Assembly: GCA_030704615.1 (NCBI GenBank)
Contig: CM060734.1
Coordinates: 62,452,042 to 62,516,041 of the forward strand
Length of the DNA: 64,000 bases
DNA from: Takakia lepidozioides
Taxonomy: Eukaryota; Streptophyta; Takakiopsida; Takakiales; Takakiaceae
Direction of reading: 5' to 3'
The notes beneath the pieces were generated by a model. That model saw only the letters and a program-made list of their open reading frames with translations. It did no database searches and had not been told where the DNA came from. How positions within the stretch are numbered: position 1 is the stretch's first letter; each line of letters starts with the position of its first letter. Of this stretch, positions 1 through 15,195 are shown in pieces. A program made the position numbers and the translations under genes.

Positions 1-82
1 GATTGGTGGACAAGGACAGCGTCCACATAAGGAAGAGCAAACATCCCCGTCCGAAAAAACAAACTTCTTTCAAACTAAGCAC

Positions 83-339
83 CTTGTCCTGTAGAAGTAT
101 TTCCAGCTCGGTGCATTTTTCTCTTTGCCTTTCGTCAGTTTGGGAGGTTGCTCGGCTTGCTCTAGCGGTGCAGGAAAATCCTTGAGCCAAACGATCTGCC
201 ACAAACGATCAAGGCCAGAGAGTCGGCGCAGACTGCGGCACACAAAGGACAGCGAACACAGATCTCTGTAGTCCAAGGCCCCTCCCTCTACTCCCAACTG
301 CAGCACCCTCACCCACAAATCATCGCCCAGACACCCCAT
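83..339 (-). CDS. F-box protein, SKIP24-like, first exon (partial gene)
   Basis: The start codon is at 339 and the exon reads leftwards to a possible donor after 83 (AAG|GTGCTT, a weak match); the rest of the gene is beyond the left edge. The roughly 85 residues form an F-box: a D-D-L-W-x-R-V-L helix, then D-Y-R-D-L-C-S-L-S-x-V-C-R-x-L-R-R-L-S and a D-R-L-W motif, followed by a K-D-F-P segment and a Y-F-Y-R-T-R end. This spacing resembles plant SKIP24-type F-box proteins, which act as substrate adaptors in SCF ubiquitin ligases by binding SKP1/ASK through the F-box. The substrate-binding part is not visible. The family assignment is from remembered consensus and other short F-box proteins are possible. 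Confidence 0.55.
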
Positions 340-1120
340 CTCTGCTCTCCTCCGACCAAAGCCTAACCCTCCGCACTCTTTGACCCGACCTCATGTGTAC
401 GCACGTATGTAAACGGTCAGGGAATGCGAGGGCGGACACTAAAGGAATTGCCATTATTTTTCAAAACATGCCACGTCAAAAATGCCACGCCATCAGACGA
501 CATCTTAGAGTCGAGGGAGATCCAATAGAATACAAAGAAAATAATGGCAAGCTCTTCGTGTGTGTAGAGGGAGGGTCCATCCTTTGTGAGATGTGAGATG
601 TTTGTCACGGCTGTCGCATCGACAAGAAGGGCCAAAAACACGGACTCTTCCCCTGCATAAACGTTCTGTAAGTTTTCTTTTCCGAAAGCACTGGCTATGC
701 AAAGGAGACCGAGAGAAGAGTGACCTTACAAAGTTGCAAGGTGCTGAGATGCCACATTGGTGGGTACCAGTGTTGTGAGGTAAATAGTGTGCCTCCATGG
801 CTACATCTTGCTCTCTTTGCTTTTCTGCAAGTCCATTCCACTAGAAAATTCAACTATCCCATTTTCCTCAATCCACTAGTTGCTCCCTGAGGGCATATTC
901 TCATGTCTAATAAGGTCCAAAACCTTTCTTTCAGACAAGGGAGCAGACTGTGAGACCTCAACAAACTTGAATAAACAAGACCCAGATATCTTTTCAAAAA
1001 AAGGGGCCCAATATTTTAAATAATTGAGGCAATTGGTGTTTAAGAATGGGAGCTGTGTCACATACAGAACCTGCTTACCACAAATAATGTGATGAATTAT
1101 TAAGTGCACACAGCAACTAG
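340..1120. other. Gene-free interval between F-box start and proteasome gene 3' end
   Basis: No reading frame with recognisable homology was seen on either strand. The interval should contain the F-box promoter (left part) and the 3' UTR of the proteasome gene (right part). No clear polyadenylation signal or repeat family was recognised. Confidence 0.4.
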
Positions 1121-5063
<3,943 letters not shown>

Positions 5064-5298
5064 TGTGCCTGCGCTTTAGACCGCCACAGCTCCAATCCCA
5101 CGGCAAATCCAGAGAGAGAGAGAGAGAGAGATGGATGTTGAAGGGCAAGCACAGGAGTTATTAGTAGCATGGACTCTGTCCGACGATCAGATGGTCCGTC
5201 CGTCTACAATCGGCATCTTTCGGTCAATGGATGGATGCCGTCTGTTCGGTTTGGTCGCTGCGACCGAGGGTTGGTAATTTCATCCCTCGGTTCCAAAG

Positions 5299-5307
5299 TT
5301 TCCCGCC
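5299..5307 (+). promoter_or_regulatory. E2F-like site (TTTCCCGCC), copy 1
   Basis: TTTCCCGCC matches the E2F consensus TTTSSCGC. It lies between the PAE start (5063, minus) and a GA repeat, in the duplicated promoter segment. The site is conserved in copy 2. Binding is inferred from the motif only. Confidence 0.4.
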
Positions 5308-5321
5308 ATTTTGCAAAAGTG

Positions 5322-5323
<2 letters not shown>

Positions 5324-5356
<33 letters not shown>
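5324..5356 (+). repeat. (GA)n microsatellite
   Basis: About 16 GA units directly upstream of the short frame at 5359-5406. A second GA run sits at about 5111-5131, in the 5' leader of the proteasome gene. GA repeats of this kind are common in plant promoters and 5' leaders. Confidence 0.9.
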
Positions 5357-5358
<2 letters not shown>

Positions 5359-5359
<1 letters not shown>

Positions 5360-5406
5360 TGGCGGCAGCGTTGCATTTCAGTTTGATTCCATGCGGTGTG
5401 GGCTAA
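5359..5406 (+). other. Short conserved upstream reading frame, copy 1
   Basis: ATG followed by 15 codons (M-A-A-A-L-H-F-S-L-I-P-C-G-V-G) and TAA, right after the GA repeat. It is identical in copy 2 at 14816-14863. It could be a uORF or the first exon of an unrecognised transcript. No coding exon for it was identified downstream in copy 1. Confidence 0.3.
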
Positions 5407-5430
5407 CAATTCGGAATCAGAGATAATCAA

Positions 5431-6850
5431 TCCTTGGTTTCATTTGTTCTACAGTGTTGTTCTGTGGGCCTTTTGGCTCCTTCAGATGCGATAATTTTAA
5501 ATTTTCCTTGGATCTCTCACTTCCTTCCCCTTAAGGTCATTGAGCTTTCCGCAGATGTAGTATCATTTCATTTCTCATTTTTTCTCCTTGGGTGATGATT
5601 GGTGTCTTTTGATATGGCCTCTCTGTTATTTGTACCATCAGTCTCACAGTCTTTGATTTGAGCTGCTTGTTGAGCGCCCCAATCTCTTTCTCATTTCCTG
5701 CTTTGTCTAGTTCCATAAGCCCTTTGAGCTGTTCTCCAACTGTAGAACGCGTCATTTACTTTCGTTTTTATAAGCACATCCACCCAAAGGGCTGACAGCC
5801 CGGGCCCTCAGAACAACCAACAGGTTAGTGATTGCTGTGGAACCCCAGGCGTAAACCCCTTCACATTTGTTATCAATGTCATCCCTGCAACAGGTCATAC
5901 CTAGCAAAGAGAGGAGAGGTAAGGGAGGTCCTTTCAGCCATTTCAGTCAACATAGGTACACAAATTAGTAGAACCTATTTCAGCCCATGCTCCAGAGGGA
6001 GGGGGGGTGGTCTCACGTCAGTAAGCACCCATTTCCAAAAGGAAGGTGTCACTAGAGCCAAGTACTCAAGCAACATAGAGGTCTTTGGTTTGCAAAAGTA
6101 ATCATAGAATCAGAGTAGAGCTTAATCAAATCCATGTAAGCATGACAACAAGCACCAATTCCCAAAAAGGAAGACCAAGTACTCGAGCAAGGACCCATAT
6201 AGAAGCCCTTGGTTGTTCCTAGAAGAGCTTAGTCAAGTACATGTAACTTCCTCATAGTGCCAACGCTCTTTGTGTTGCCATACCACTGTTGAAGGAGTCT
6301 GAATGGATACCTTGTTTGTAGCCATAGTGTAGTAAGCTCCTTCAGCCCTTCCCTGCTCCTCTTCCAAATGAGAAGAGTGGCCAAGCTTACTAACCATATA
6401 GGGCACCAGCTTTAGGTTAAGACCTCTAGGTGAACCCTAATGAGTCATCCCGTCATCCAATTTCCTGTTCCGTTCTAGACAAAAATATCTGAATAGAATA
6501 ACGGGATCAGGCAGTTCTTGAATGCTGTCTATAAAGATCTTAGCAACATTCAAGGAAAGAGAGAGAGAGAAAAAAATCCTCAAGCCTTTCATTTTCAGGT
6601 TTCCTAATGCTGATAGAAGGCAATGGCTACAGTAGACCAGCCAAGAGAGCAATGTCCATTGACTGGATCATGCAGAAGGTATACACATATACTATATTAT
6701 GCTGCTGCTACAGCGCCTAGCACAAGATATCATGTATTAGTTTGCCATCAAATGTCCTGTATGTTCAAGGATGGAGAAAGAGCCAAAGGGATCAGGCAGT
6801 TCTTGAGTGTTGTTACAAAGAACATATCCACATTCAAGGAGGGAGAGATT
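5431..6850. other. Gene-free, repeat-derived interval
   Basis: Holds a LINE-B 3' tail at about 5535-5590 (TTGAGCTTTCCGCAGATG then CATTT units). It also has a GGGCTGACAGCCCGGGCCCT block near 5790 that recurs as GGGTTGACAGCCCGGGCCCT near 23500. Two related segments, about 6503-6560 and 6786-6848, share GGGATCAGGCAGTTCTTGA. No gene is visible. Confidence 0.45.
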
Positions 6851-7121
6851 GTACTCATAAGACGTTGTTTGCCGTAGCCTTGTGGCCATTGACCCCGCGC
6901 CCAGTTTGAGCGGGAACAAAAGGGACAGAACCTACCTCTGTCAGGGGCTGACGTTGGTAGTAAGACTTACGAGGGACCGAGAGAGAGAGAGAGAGAGATT
7001 GTACTCATAAGACGTTGTTTGCCGTAGCCTTGTGGCCATTGACCCCGCGCCCAGTTTGAGCGGGAACAAAAGGGACAGAACCTACCTCTGTCAGGGGCTG
7101 ACGTTGGTAGTAAGACTTACC
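6851..7121 (-). repeat. Two tandem LINE-A 3' ends, each next to a GA repeat
   Basis: Segments 6851-6971 and 7000-7121 are almost identical copies of the last 120 bp of LINE-A, in reverse orientation. Each starts TTGTACTCATAAGACGTTG and is followed on the plus strand by a GA run (about 6969-6988 and 7134-7183). A further diverged fragment lies at 7308-7385. Confidence 0.8.
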
Positions 7122-7130
7122 TCCATATAA

Positions 7131-7133
<3 letters not shown>

Positions 7134-7183
<50 letters not shown>
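7134..7183 (+). repeat. (GA)n microsatellite, about 25 units
   Basis: Uninterrupted GA repeat directly abutting the second LINE-A tail. This is the longest simple repeat in the window. Confidence 0.95.
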
Positions 7184-7186
<3 letters not shown>

Positions 7187-8049
7187 AAACGTCCACTGGG
7201 GGCCCTTGCGGCCTATGGAACAAAGGACCACCATAAGACAATCTCACATCAATAAACTCCAAACGCTGGGCATAGAAAATGCGTTTCATGTAGGTCAAAC
7301 AGAGAGACATACATACTACTCATCAGATGTTGTTTGCAATAGCCCTGTGCCATATACCCGCACGCAGTTGGGCGGAGAAACCCAGGTCAAACAGAGAGAG
7401 GTTACTGCTGTCATGTCAAGACAGGATATGACTGATTCATACAGAATCAGCCAGAGTAGCTTAGAAAACTCAGCCAGCATATGGAAAGGTTTCCCAACTC
7501 TAGGCTAAGCAACCAAGCCTCATTTACAAGGTTGGGAGAAGAAGGTCATCAGACAGTAGCCACTCATAGCAGGTAAAGGTGAAGCCTCACCTGCTCCCAT
7601 CTGTTGTTAGCGAGAAATAGCAGGCTTTGTTGGCCTCACCTAGTTATTATCCACCAAGAAAGAAAAATGGAGCAAAGTCTAAATGACAATCAAACATAAC
7701 AGCCTTATTATAAAGTTCTAGCATGTTGATCAATGCATGAGGAAGTAGTAAAAGGAAAACATCTTAGCTTATGCCCGCTACAAAAGTGTTGCTCGAGGTA
7801 GAGGCCATGGCTCTACTTTCAATCATCCATTTGACAGAGCCTTCCTCTACATATGCAGACTGAACTGCTTCTCTTCTTACCCACCACCTTTGAGGCATGG
7901 GAAAGGTGCAAGGGAGGAGGTCATGCCCATTAAAGAGCCACAAACTTAAGCCTTTCCATGACATCATCTTCTAGTAACCCTCAGAATTGAGCAAGGTCTC
8001 AGTTTGAAATGAGGAAGGTCTTGCAATGACCACAAACTGGAGACAGGTT

Positions 8050-9345
8050 CAGGTAAGTTTCATGCCTAACTTCGCTTTGTTCGGACGTTCTTGGTGCTTC
8101 TAACATGGGCAGCCTCCAAGTCAGCTTCATCTAGCAGGGTCAGTTCTTCCTGCCTAATATTCAGATACTTGAAAATCTCCTCTACCTTATCCGCGAGGAC
8201 TTGGCCTGTTTAACAGGACGGTCATGCTTCCAAGAAATAGAGTTGATCAACTTACGATACATGGTTAGGCATGCGAATCAACTGACCCCACCATCTAAGC
8301 TTATCATGTCGAGAGCTCAAGGGTCATCAGCTGTTCTAGAGCACGCTGATACGCTCTCCTTGAGCACCAAAAGCTGAATGGATTCTATAAAGTTTTAGCA
8401 TGGTTGGAGTTGCCAACCCACATGGCAGATGCGTATTCCAAGGTAGGCCTAATAACGTAAAGCATGGTCCTTCTTCAGTGTTAACCCCTCTGCCGTGGAA
8501 AAACTGAGTGAGATCCAAAGGTTTGCGTTTAGCTTTTTGAACCAATTTGGGTATATGCGCATCCCACTTACCCACTGGAGGAAAACTGAGCAACAAGATA
8601 TGTGTAGGAAGGGAGAGCAGGGATCTCTTCACTGCCCCATGTCCATTTGAGATCCCCTCCTCTCCCCGCGAACATCGAAGGTCACCACTGTGCAATCACT
8701 AACATTGGCTTCTAGCCTCCACAATTTTAAAGTGACTGATCCCACAATCAATCAACTCCTGAAGATTGGATGGGGTATCCCCTAGGCCTGTGAAGTCATC
8801 CGCAAACATAAGAGCTGGTAAGTATGGTGGCATCACCCACCTTTACCCCAAATCCCTCGCTTTCCACATCTTCAAGGAGCTGATTAATGGAAACAATGAA
8901 GAGTAGTGGGGAGAGGGTACAACCTTGAGCTACACCTTGGTCAATGTCAAGGAAATTAGACTTCTCCCCATTGACCATAACAAAACTTTTGTTGTTCGCA
9001 TACAGGTTGTGCACCATCCTCCACTTTTACATTCAGGAAGAAGACAAAGGTGGGGCTTCCTTCTTTTTTTCCTCCCCAGGGTAAAGATATGGTTGACGCA
9101 GCCTCTATTTGTCTGGAAGCCCACCTGACCTTCATGGGAAACACTACTAGAGTCCAATCCAAACCAGCCTCAAGACGGGTAGTTATTATCGTACAAAACA
9201 GCTTGCCAACGGCGCTAAGCAGTGTAGTGTTCCCAGGTTCTTCCCTGTCGCATTATACAGATTGACGATGACACCCTCTTTCCTGCAAAAGGGGATCATT
9301 TCAGTCTTCCAAACAAGGTTGAAGAGGAGGGCAATCAGACAAAAG
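8050..9345 (-). mobile_element. Degenerate LINE-A copy (reverse transcriptase fragments)
   Basis: Reverse-strand frames carry broken LINE reverse transcriptase. Near 8850-8930 there is a Q-G-C-T-L-S-P-L-L-F palm motif. At 8340-8690 the segment W-D-A-H-I-P-K-L-V-Q with F-F-H-G-R-G-V-N-T matches the intact copy at 25356-26543. The 9290-9345 nucleotides align with 36395-36450 of the antisense copy. Stops and frameshifts are frequent, so this is an old dead copy. It ends about 210 bp before the DUF3326 start codon. Confidence 0.8.
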
Positions 9346-9557
9346 TAAAGATTTTCAGTGCTCCTGCTTCATTCATTGGGAACACAGAACACACCTTAGA
9401 AAGACAGAGAGTAGAGTACTTGGGGCGATCTGAGGGTGAAACCGAACCAGGGCAATGGTGCTACTACGAGGACGTTTGCGACCCTAAACCCTACTACGAG
9501 GACGTTTGCGTGTGCGTGGTGCGTTCAGCTGGTCTCATCTTGTGGGAGAGGATAGCG

Positions 9558-12500
9558 ATGGCGTTTGGTGGAGCAGGGCTGTGCTGCCCATCCCCTACCG
9601 TGCACAGCCAGCGCTCAACAAGTGGCTATGGCTGCTGCTCTTTTCTCCCCCTTTACCCTTCCAGTATTTGGGGTTCAAAATCCCGTGATGCTTGCTTCTT
9701 CCCCTTAGTCCCTGCCACCGGTTTACATTTCACAGGGGAGGGAGGCAATCGGAGCATGCAAGGAGTGTGGAAAATGGGTAGGTCTAAACGAGCTCGCCAG
9801 ACCCAGGCTGCCATGGTAAGGCAGTTTCCACCAATTCGAGTGTTTTGGTATCGTGCGTGGAATTTTGTCAGCCTACCAATTAGCATGTCTTCCTGTAGAA
9901 CCTGCACTGAATCTGTCCACCAAGGCAATATTCCTCAATTCGCAGCTGTATTTGATTGCCAAATTATAAACCCAGACGACGATAATCCCAGAATGGACAT
10001 GCCGTGTACGAGCTCACTTGTGCATAGAAAACACACAACTCGTACTAGAGCTAGAGTCTTGAGAGCTTCCAATACCCCAGAGATATCGAGAGCAAGTAGA
10101 TGATCCGCAAGGAGTCCAAACACAGAAAGAGATTTTGTATGCAATGAGACAGGCCAAAAAACCCCTGATTTTCTTGTACTCTGTTTAACCATTGAAATCT
10201 CCACAGCTAAGAAGACATAAGAGCAAAGAGCTTGATTCACTTAGTGCCCGAATCTGGGTTTAATTGTATAAGTGGATTCATTTATGATGCAGGGAAGGAG
10301 TGGGGTAGGGCAGAAACCCTATACAGCGGTGATGATAGTCCCAACAGGGACAGGGGCTGCAATTGGGGGGTTTGCAGGCGATGCTCTTCCAGTAGCCAGA
10401 GCCCTGGCTTCCATTGTTGACTGCCTCATCACCCACCCAAATGTACCAATATGATAGTGCAGAATGCACATATGCACACAAGTTTTGTAATTCATACCTT
10501 TAAGGTTTTTTCAGGGACAACTTTCATCCCTTTGTGGATCTTCAGTATTGTAGATGATCAGTCGCAACGCCTTAAATGAAATTAAAACCAACACATAGTA
10601 TTTGCAGTGGTCTTCTTCAGCTTCTTTCCAGACAACTGGATTCTAAGTACATTGGACAGCTCTAGGCCATACAATTGGTTCATAATGAGATACTGGCTTC
10701 AAGTCAAGTTCAGGCTGTTATGAGAGTGTTGAGATAGAAGCAGCATTCTCTTACCAGGGGTAGCAGTTTGAGTAGCTCTCCAATTAGGCTACTCTGCTGT
10801 TCTACTTAAAAGCATGGAAAGGTTCCATGTGAGGCACAGGCCAGAAATTATCAGACCTTGATTAGTTGGTCCATTTGAGGTTTTCAAATGATCACATTGG
10901 ATTCCTGAACAAGCAGGTGCTGAATGGGGCAATGCTGTACTGGCCGATGCCAAATGCGCTGTATGTGGAGGGTTTTGCTCTTGATCGCTTTGCAGAAGGA
11001 TCCTGGGGCCTTGAACCTGTCCATCAAAACCGGGTCCGTTCTTTTGCCTGCACTCTACTCTCTGTGCCATCTGTGGACTACTATCTGAGATTCTCCAGTT
11101 CATTGTTGGTTGGGTTCTGGACAGTAGGGAGATGGGCATGTGAATGACAAAGATTCTAGGGAGGTGAGAAGGACCATCAGCTGATAGTTGTCGTGGGGAC
11201 TGGTGCCTTGCAGGTGGGGTTGGTCTTGGATGCGGGCATCGAGGAAGAATTGCTGTTAAGGCATCTGCAGGTGGCTGATGCCACCCATGCTACACTGGGC
11301 CTCCCTGTGTTAGACTACAGGATTACTGATGCCCCCCTGCAGGTACCTTTTGGTTCTAATGATCATGAAGCAAGTTTTCTAGGAAAAGCAAAGTGTAACA
11401 GTCCGAGAGAACGCTGAGTGCACAGCCAAGCTGGTAAAGAGGAAGGTGTTCGGAAATTTTTGCATGAAGATTGGTGTGGTTTGTGTCAGAGTAGACACTG
11501 CTCATACCCTTCTTAAAGTGAATCTGCTTCACAGTGCAATTTTTGCAGGTAGAAAAATGGATTGAGACAACAACGGGCACCTCTACAGGGAGGCTTGGCC
11601 GGCCCGATTCATTGATGAGGGCTGTGGATGCCCTAGTGAAGGATGCACATGTGGATGCCATTGCTGTCATAGGTCGCTTTCCTGATGATAACATTGATGA
11701 ACTCCAGGACTATCGGCAAGGTCGGGTAAGGCTAGGTGGATCTTGTTACTGGATGTGCATTTGTTTCATCTTGACAACAACCAGCAGATAAGTTTGGCTC
11801 ATGATACTGTACACCTGGCAGTTGTCTCTGGAGGAGAGAAACTAATCCATGAGCAGGATTCATGAGCCCATGAGCAAGTGTGCATGAAATCCGTGAGCTC
11901 AGGTTCACGATTCACCCTCATTCACCCAAAATCGTGAGCACAGGTTCATAGACTCACAGTGTTCGCTCACAGGCTCATGGGTGGAGGCTCACAAATTAGA
12001 GTTTTCCATCTCGGGAGCAATGTTTTAAGCACACTACAGAGCACCAAATTGGAAATAGTCCGCCAAGGAGTTTTTACTCTTGTTTGGAATCGTGACTGCA
12101 AAGGTGATAAGTAGTTCTTATCCTGGATGTATCTATTATATACAAACTAAGTGGTTGTTCTTATCTTGAGGTTTCACTTCTTATCTCGTTCTCCTTTTTG
12201 CTTACAGTAATCCTCATGTCCCCTCCTGCAAATGCAGGGGGTTGATGTGCTGGCAGGAGTGGAGGCAGTGATAAGCCACATGGTGGTTCAGGAGTTTCAA
12301 CTTCCATGTGCTCATGCTCCAGCTTTGGCACCCTTACCATTTGACCCCTCCATTTCTCCCCGATCTGCTGCTGAAGAGGTACGGAGATGCTGGAGCAGAT
12401 TGTTTTTCTCGTGCATGAGCTTCATTGCTTCACTCCTCCACCCACGCACCATGTAGAGTGTACAGAGGAGTCTGGTGAAGGGAAACTTATGAGCTAGTGG

Positions 12501-13457
12501 TTCAGTCCCACCTAACAGAGTGAGTGCGCTGTGCTACTTGCAAACTGGATGGTATGGGGCCACAGATCGGCTACACATTTCTACCATGTGTGCTCGCAGG
12601 ACTAAGCAGGGCACCCCAATTTGTGAGCAAGGGAAATAGGGGTGGGCTTGGAACAATCTGGGCTGACGATGTAGACTGTGTGGTGGTGCCTATTAACGCG
12701 TGTGGTGGAGATGGGACTCTTGCATTCAGTCACAGGTCTGGGCGCAAGGTAAATCTTTGTTGCAAATAATGCAGTCTTAGTACTGCAAATGCATTTTGGA
12801 TGAGCTGTCAAGTGATACATCCTCTCAAGTCGCGTGAACCTCATGATTCTTTTTTACCAGAGTACAAGTAAGGGGCAAGGATTTGAACTGTGCTTAGTGT
12901 TTTCTGAAAACGACAATCCTCCAGTGTGTAGGAGTTGCAAAGTGGGGAGGTCTCCAATTGAGGTTGCAAATTCAGGAACCTGCCTGTTTGAATGGAAGTC
13001 AACCCTTTTCTTAAGACTGATGTGAGTGCAATTGGTCTGTGGTGGTATTGTAGCCTTTGGTGTTGGCTGTGGAGGAGAATGAAACAGTGCTGTACGACAC
13101 TGCTGAGAAGCTTGGACTAGATGATGTGGTACTTTACTGACCTTTAAAGCTGCCACCCTAGGGATCATTGGTCAGAGTTCCACCTGTCAAGTCCTTGACA
13201 ATAAGGGCTTGGCTTATTTAACATGGTTTGAGTAACATATTTTAACCTGAATGGGTGTTGGGCAGCTGAGGGTGGCAAATTACTGGGAAGCATTGGGAGT
13301 GATAGCGGCGCACAAAGCAGGTGTGGATCCCCAAGCCCTGCGGAGGCGTGGTGTGAAGCATATACGAAAAATAGAGGGCTCTTTTTCTGCAGAGAATGGA
13401 TTGGGTGCTTTGAAGAGATTGCAACCAGTCTCTCTTGCAATGAGTGGAGTGCGATAG
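9558..13457 (+). CDS. DUF3326 family protein, plastid-type, nine exons (complete)
   Basis: Exons 9558-9815, 10293-10442, 10917-11033, 11214-11342, 11549-11725, 12238-12378, 12566-12748, 13054-13128 and 13266-13457 join in frame to about 473 residues. Every intron is phase 0 with GT-AG borders. The N-terminal 85 residues are Ser/Arg-rich with few acids, like a plastid transit peptide. The body starts with Y-T-A-V-M-I-V-P-T-G-T-G-A-A-I-G-G and continues with L-I-T-H-P-N-V|L-N-G-A, G-V-D-V-L-A-G-V-E-A-V-I-S-H, P-C-A-H-A-P-A-L and G-L-S-R-A-P-Q-F-V, which I recognise as the DUF3326 family of cyanobacteria and plastid-bearing eukaryotes. Its biochemical function is unknown to me. I chose the start because the 9815 donor (ATG|GTAAGG) restores phase to exon 2. 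A dead LINE lies just upstream. Confidence 0.92.
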
Positions 13458-14426
13458 AATTGATGAAGATATATGGCCAGTAGTTGGATCCTAACATATT
13501 CATCATTGAGTCATCTGCCAGACTGTCACTTGTAGAAAGTGCTCATTGTTCCAGGCAGTACCACATTTTATTGTTACTCTTAAGATTCTTTCTAGTTCCT
13601 CACATTGAGGTTATGGTATTCCATTACCGCTTGGTAACTGAGCCTTAGTACACATACAGCTTGTACACTGCAGACTTTGTTGAACACAAAGACAATCCCA
13701 CCCCCTAGACTATCTAGGCTCCTAGTGACTGGCCACTGAAAATGAATCAAGGACAGAGCTATCATCACACTTGGCTTTGTAGGGCGTCACAATTAATCCC
13801 AAGTGAATGAAGATATGGTGACGTCCAAGAGGGGTTTGGTGGTCCACCAGTATGTGTTACCAGTTACCACCCAAAGTGTGTGAGACCTTGGTAAGTGTTG
13901 CATGGCCCTGACAATCTGGTCAGTCACTATCTCTTATCTGTAGGCTAGTGTGAAAGATGGCGTTTGACTGTAATGATAATCACAGGCCCTAAGGCTTTGT
14001 AGAAATTTGTTGAGGGCAAGGTTCATATAACAGTCAGTGGTCGTGGCTATGGATTCCATGGTATATACTCGTCAAGCGCAGAGTGCTCAAATCATTCTGC
14101 TCTTGTACACGTAACAAACAATTAGATGATCAGGCTTGCCATGGAAAACTCAAATATGTATGTAGTTTGATGTTTGGATATTGCTTGGAAAGGCTGTGGA
14201 GCCTCATTCTCGCTCCACTAGAGATTCCTCTTCCTCTGTAGTGATAAGCTTGTTTAGGGGGTAGGTAGTCTGATGAAGCATCCATGAGAGGCAGGTAGGA
14301 TAAATTTGTAGAGGATAAAGATCTCAGGCCTCGTATCTTCTCGCCCACTCACATCCATTGCTCAGAAGCACCATAGAGCTGACAGTCGGAGTACAATTCA
14401 TCGACAGCCCAAGCCCACACGTTAAA
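13458..14426. other. Gene-free interval downstream of DUF3326
   Basis: Contains the 3' flank of the DUF3326 gene. No coding exon, recognised repeat family or RNA gene was seen. Confidence 0.4.
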
Positions 14427-14568
14427 TGATGCGTGTACAGCCTCCAGAACAAGCGATCATCTCCAATTTCAAACTTTACATGCACCAGTTCAATTACTTT
14501 AACATGAAAAGAAGCTCTACGCGAAGGCAATACCTTAATACCTTCGATCGCATATTCCACTTGAAAGA

Positions 14569-14614
14569 GGCGGCCCTCTGGTGAAAATGTATTCACAGGA
14601 GGAGGGAGAAGCAT
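14569..14614 (-). pseudogene. Truncated PAE exon 2 copy
   Basis: Reverse strand encodes V-N-T-F-S-P-E-G-R of proteasome alpha-5. The similarity to PAE exon 2 continues leftwards to the old donor near 14533. Upstream of V-N-T-F the sequence is unrelated because of the duplication breakpoint. No other alpha-5 exon lies nearby, so it is a non-functional fragment. Confidence 0.85.
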
Positions 14615-14753
14615 GGACTCTGTCCGACGATCAGATGGTCCGTCCGTCTACAGTCGGCATCTTTCGGTCAATGGATGGATGCCGTCTGTTCGGTGACTCC
14701 ATTATTTGGTCGCTGCGACCGAGGGTTGGTAATTTCATCCCTCGGTTCCATAG

Positions 14754-14762
14754 TTTCCCGCC
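14754..14762 (+). promoter_or_regulatory. E2F-like site (TTTCCCGCC) upstream of DNA2
   Basis: TTTCCCGCC lies 434 bp upstream of the DNA2 start codon. E2F sites are typical of plant S-phase replication genes, and DNA2 is one. The site also occurs in copy 1 of the duplicated segment, so its presence alone does not prove use by DNA2. Confidence 0.5.
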
Positions 14763-14787
14763 ATTTTGCAAAAACCTGGCGGAGTGT

Positions 14788-14863
14788 GGAGAGAGAGAGA
14801 GAGAGAGAGAGAGCGATGGCGGCAGCGTTGCATTTCAGTTTGATTCCATGCGGTGTGGGCTAA
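14788..14863 (+). other. GA repeat and short upstream frame, copy 2
   Basis: The GA run at 14788-14813 is followed by the 15-codon frame at 14816-14863. The frame would act as a uORF if DNA2 transcription begins at or upstream of the E2F-like site. Confidence 0.35.
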
Positions 14864-15195
14864 CAACTCGGAATCAGAGATAATCAAGAAGGAGGGTTGG
14901 AGGGATCTGTAGGGTTTTCAATTGCTTTGGGTATCTGGTGACTGTTGCTGCAGGGCGGTTATGGAATGTTTGGAACAATGCAGCAAGGAAGAGTGAGAGA
15001 GGGCGTTACGGCATGAAGGTTTGGCAGAGATGACTAGATTTTAATCTGGATTGGTTTGCAGGTCATGCTGTCCTGTCGGTAGGGTGCCCAACGTTGAGGA
15101 AAATGCCGCAGGAGGAGGGAGAGCTTGAGAGAGAGCGAGGGAGGGGGTGGTTGTGGTTGCAACGACTGCTGGATATGGCACGAAGGTAGGAAGAG

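Larger units (their letters stand above)
14427..14885. repeat. Segmental duplication, copy 2 (promoter segment upstream of DNA2)
   Basis: Repeats 4555-4749 joined to 5161-5430, with the intervening 410 bp absent. It includes a truncated PAE exon, the E2F-like site and a GA repeat. It ends about 310 bp before the DNA2 start codon, so it probably forms part of the DNA2 promoter or leader. Confidence 0.85.
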
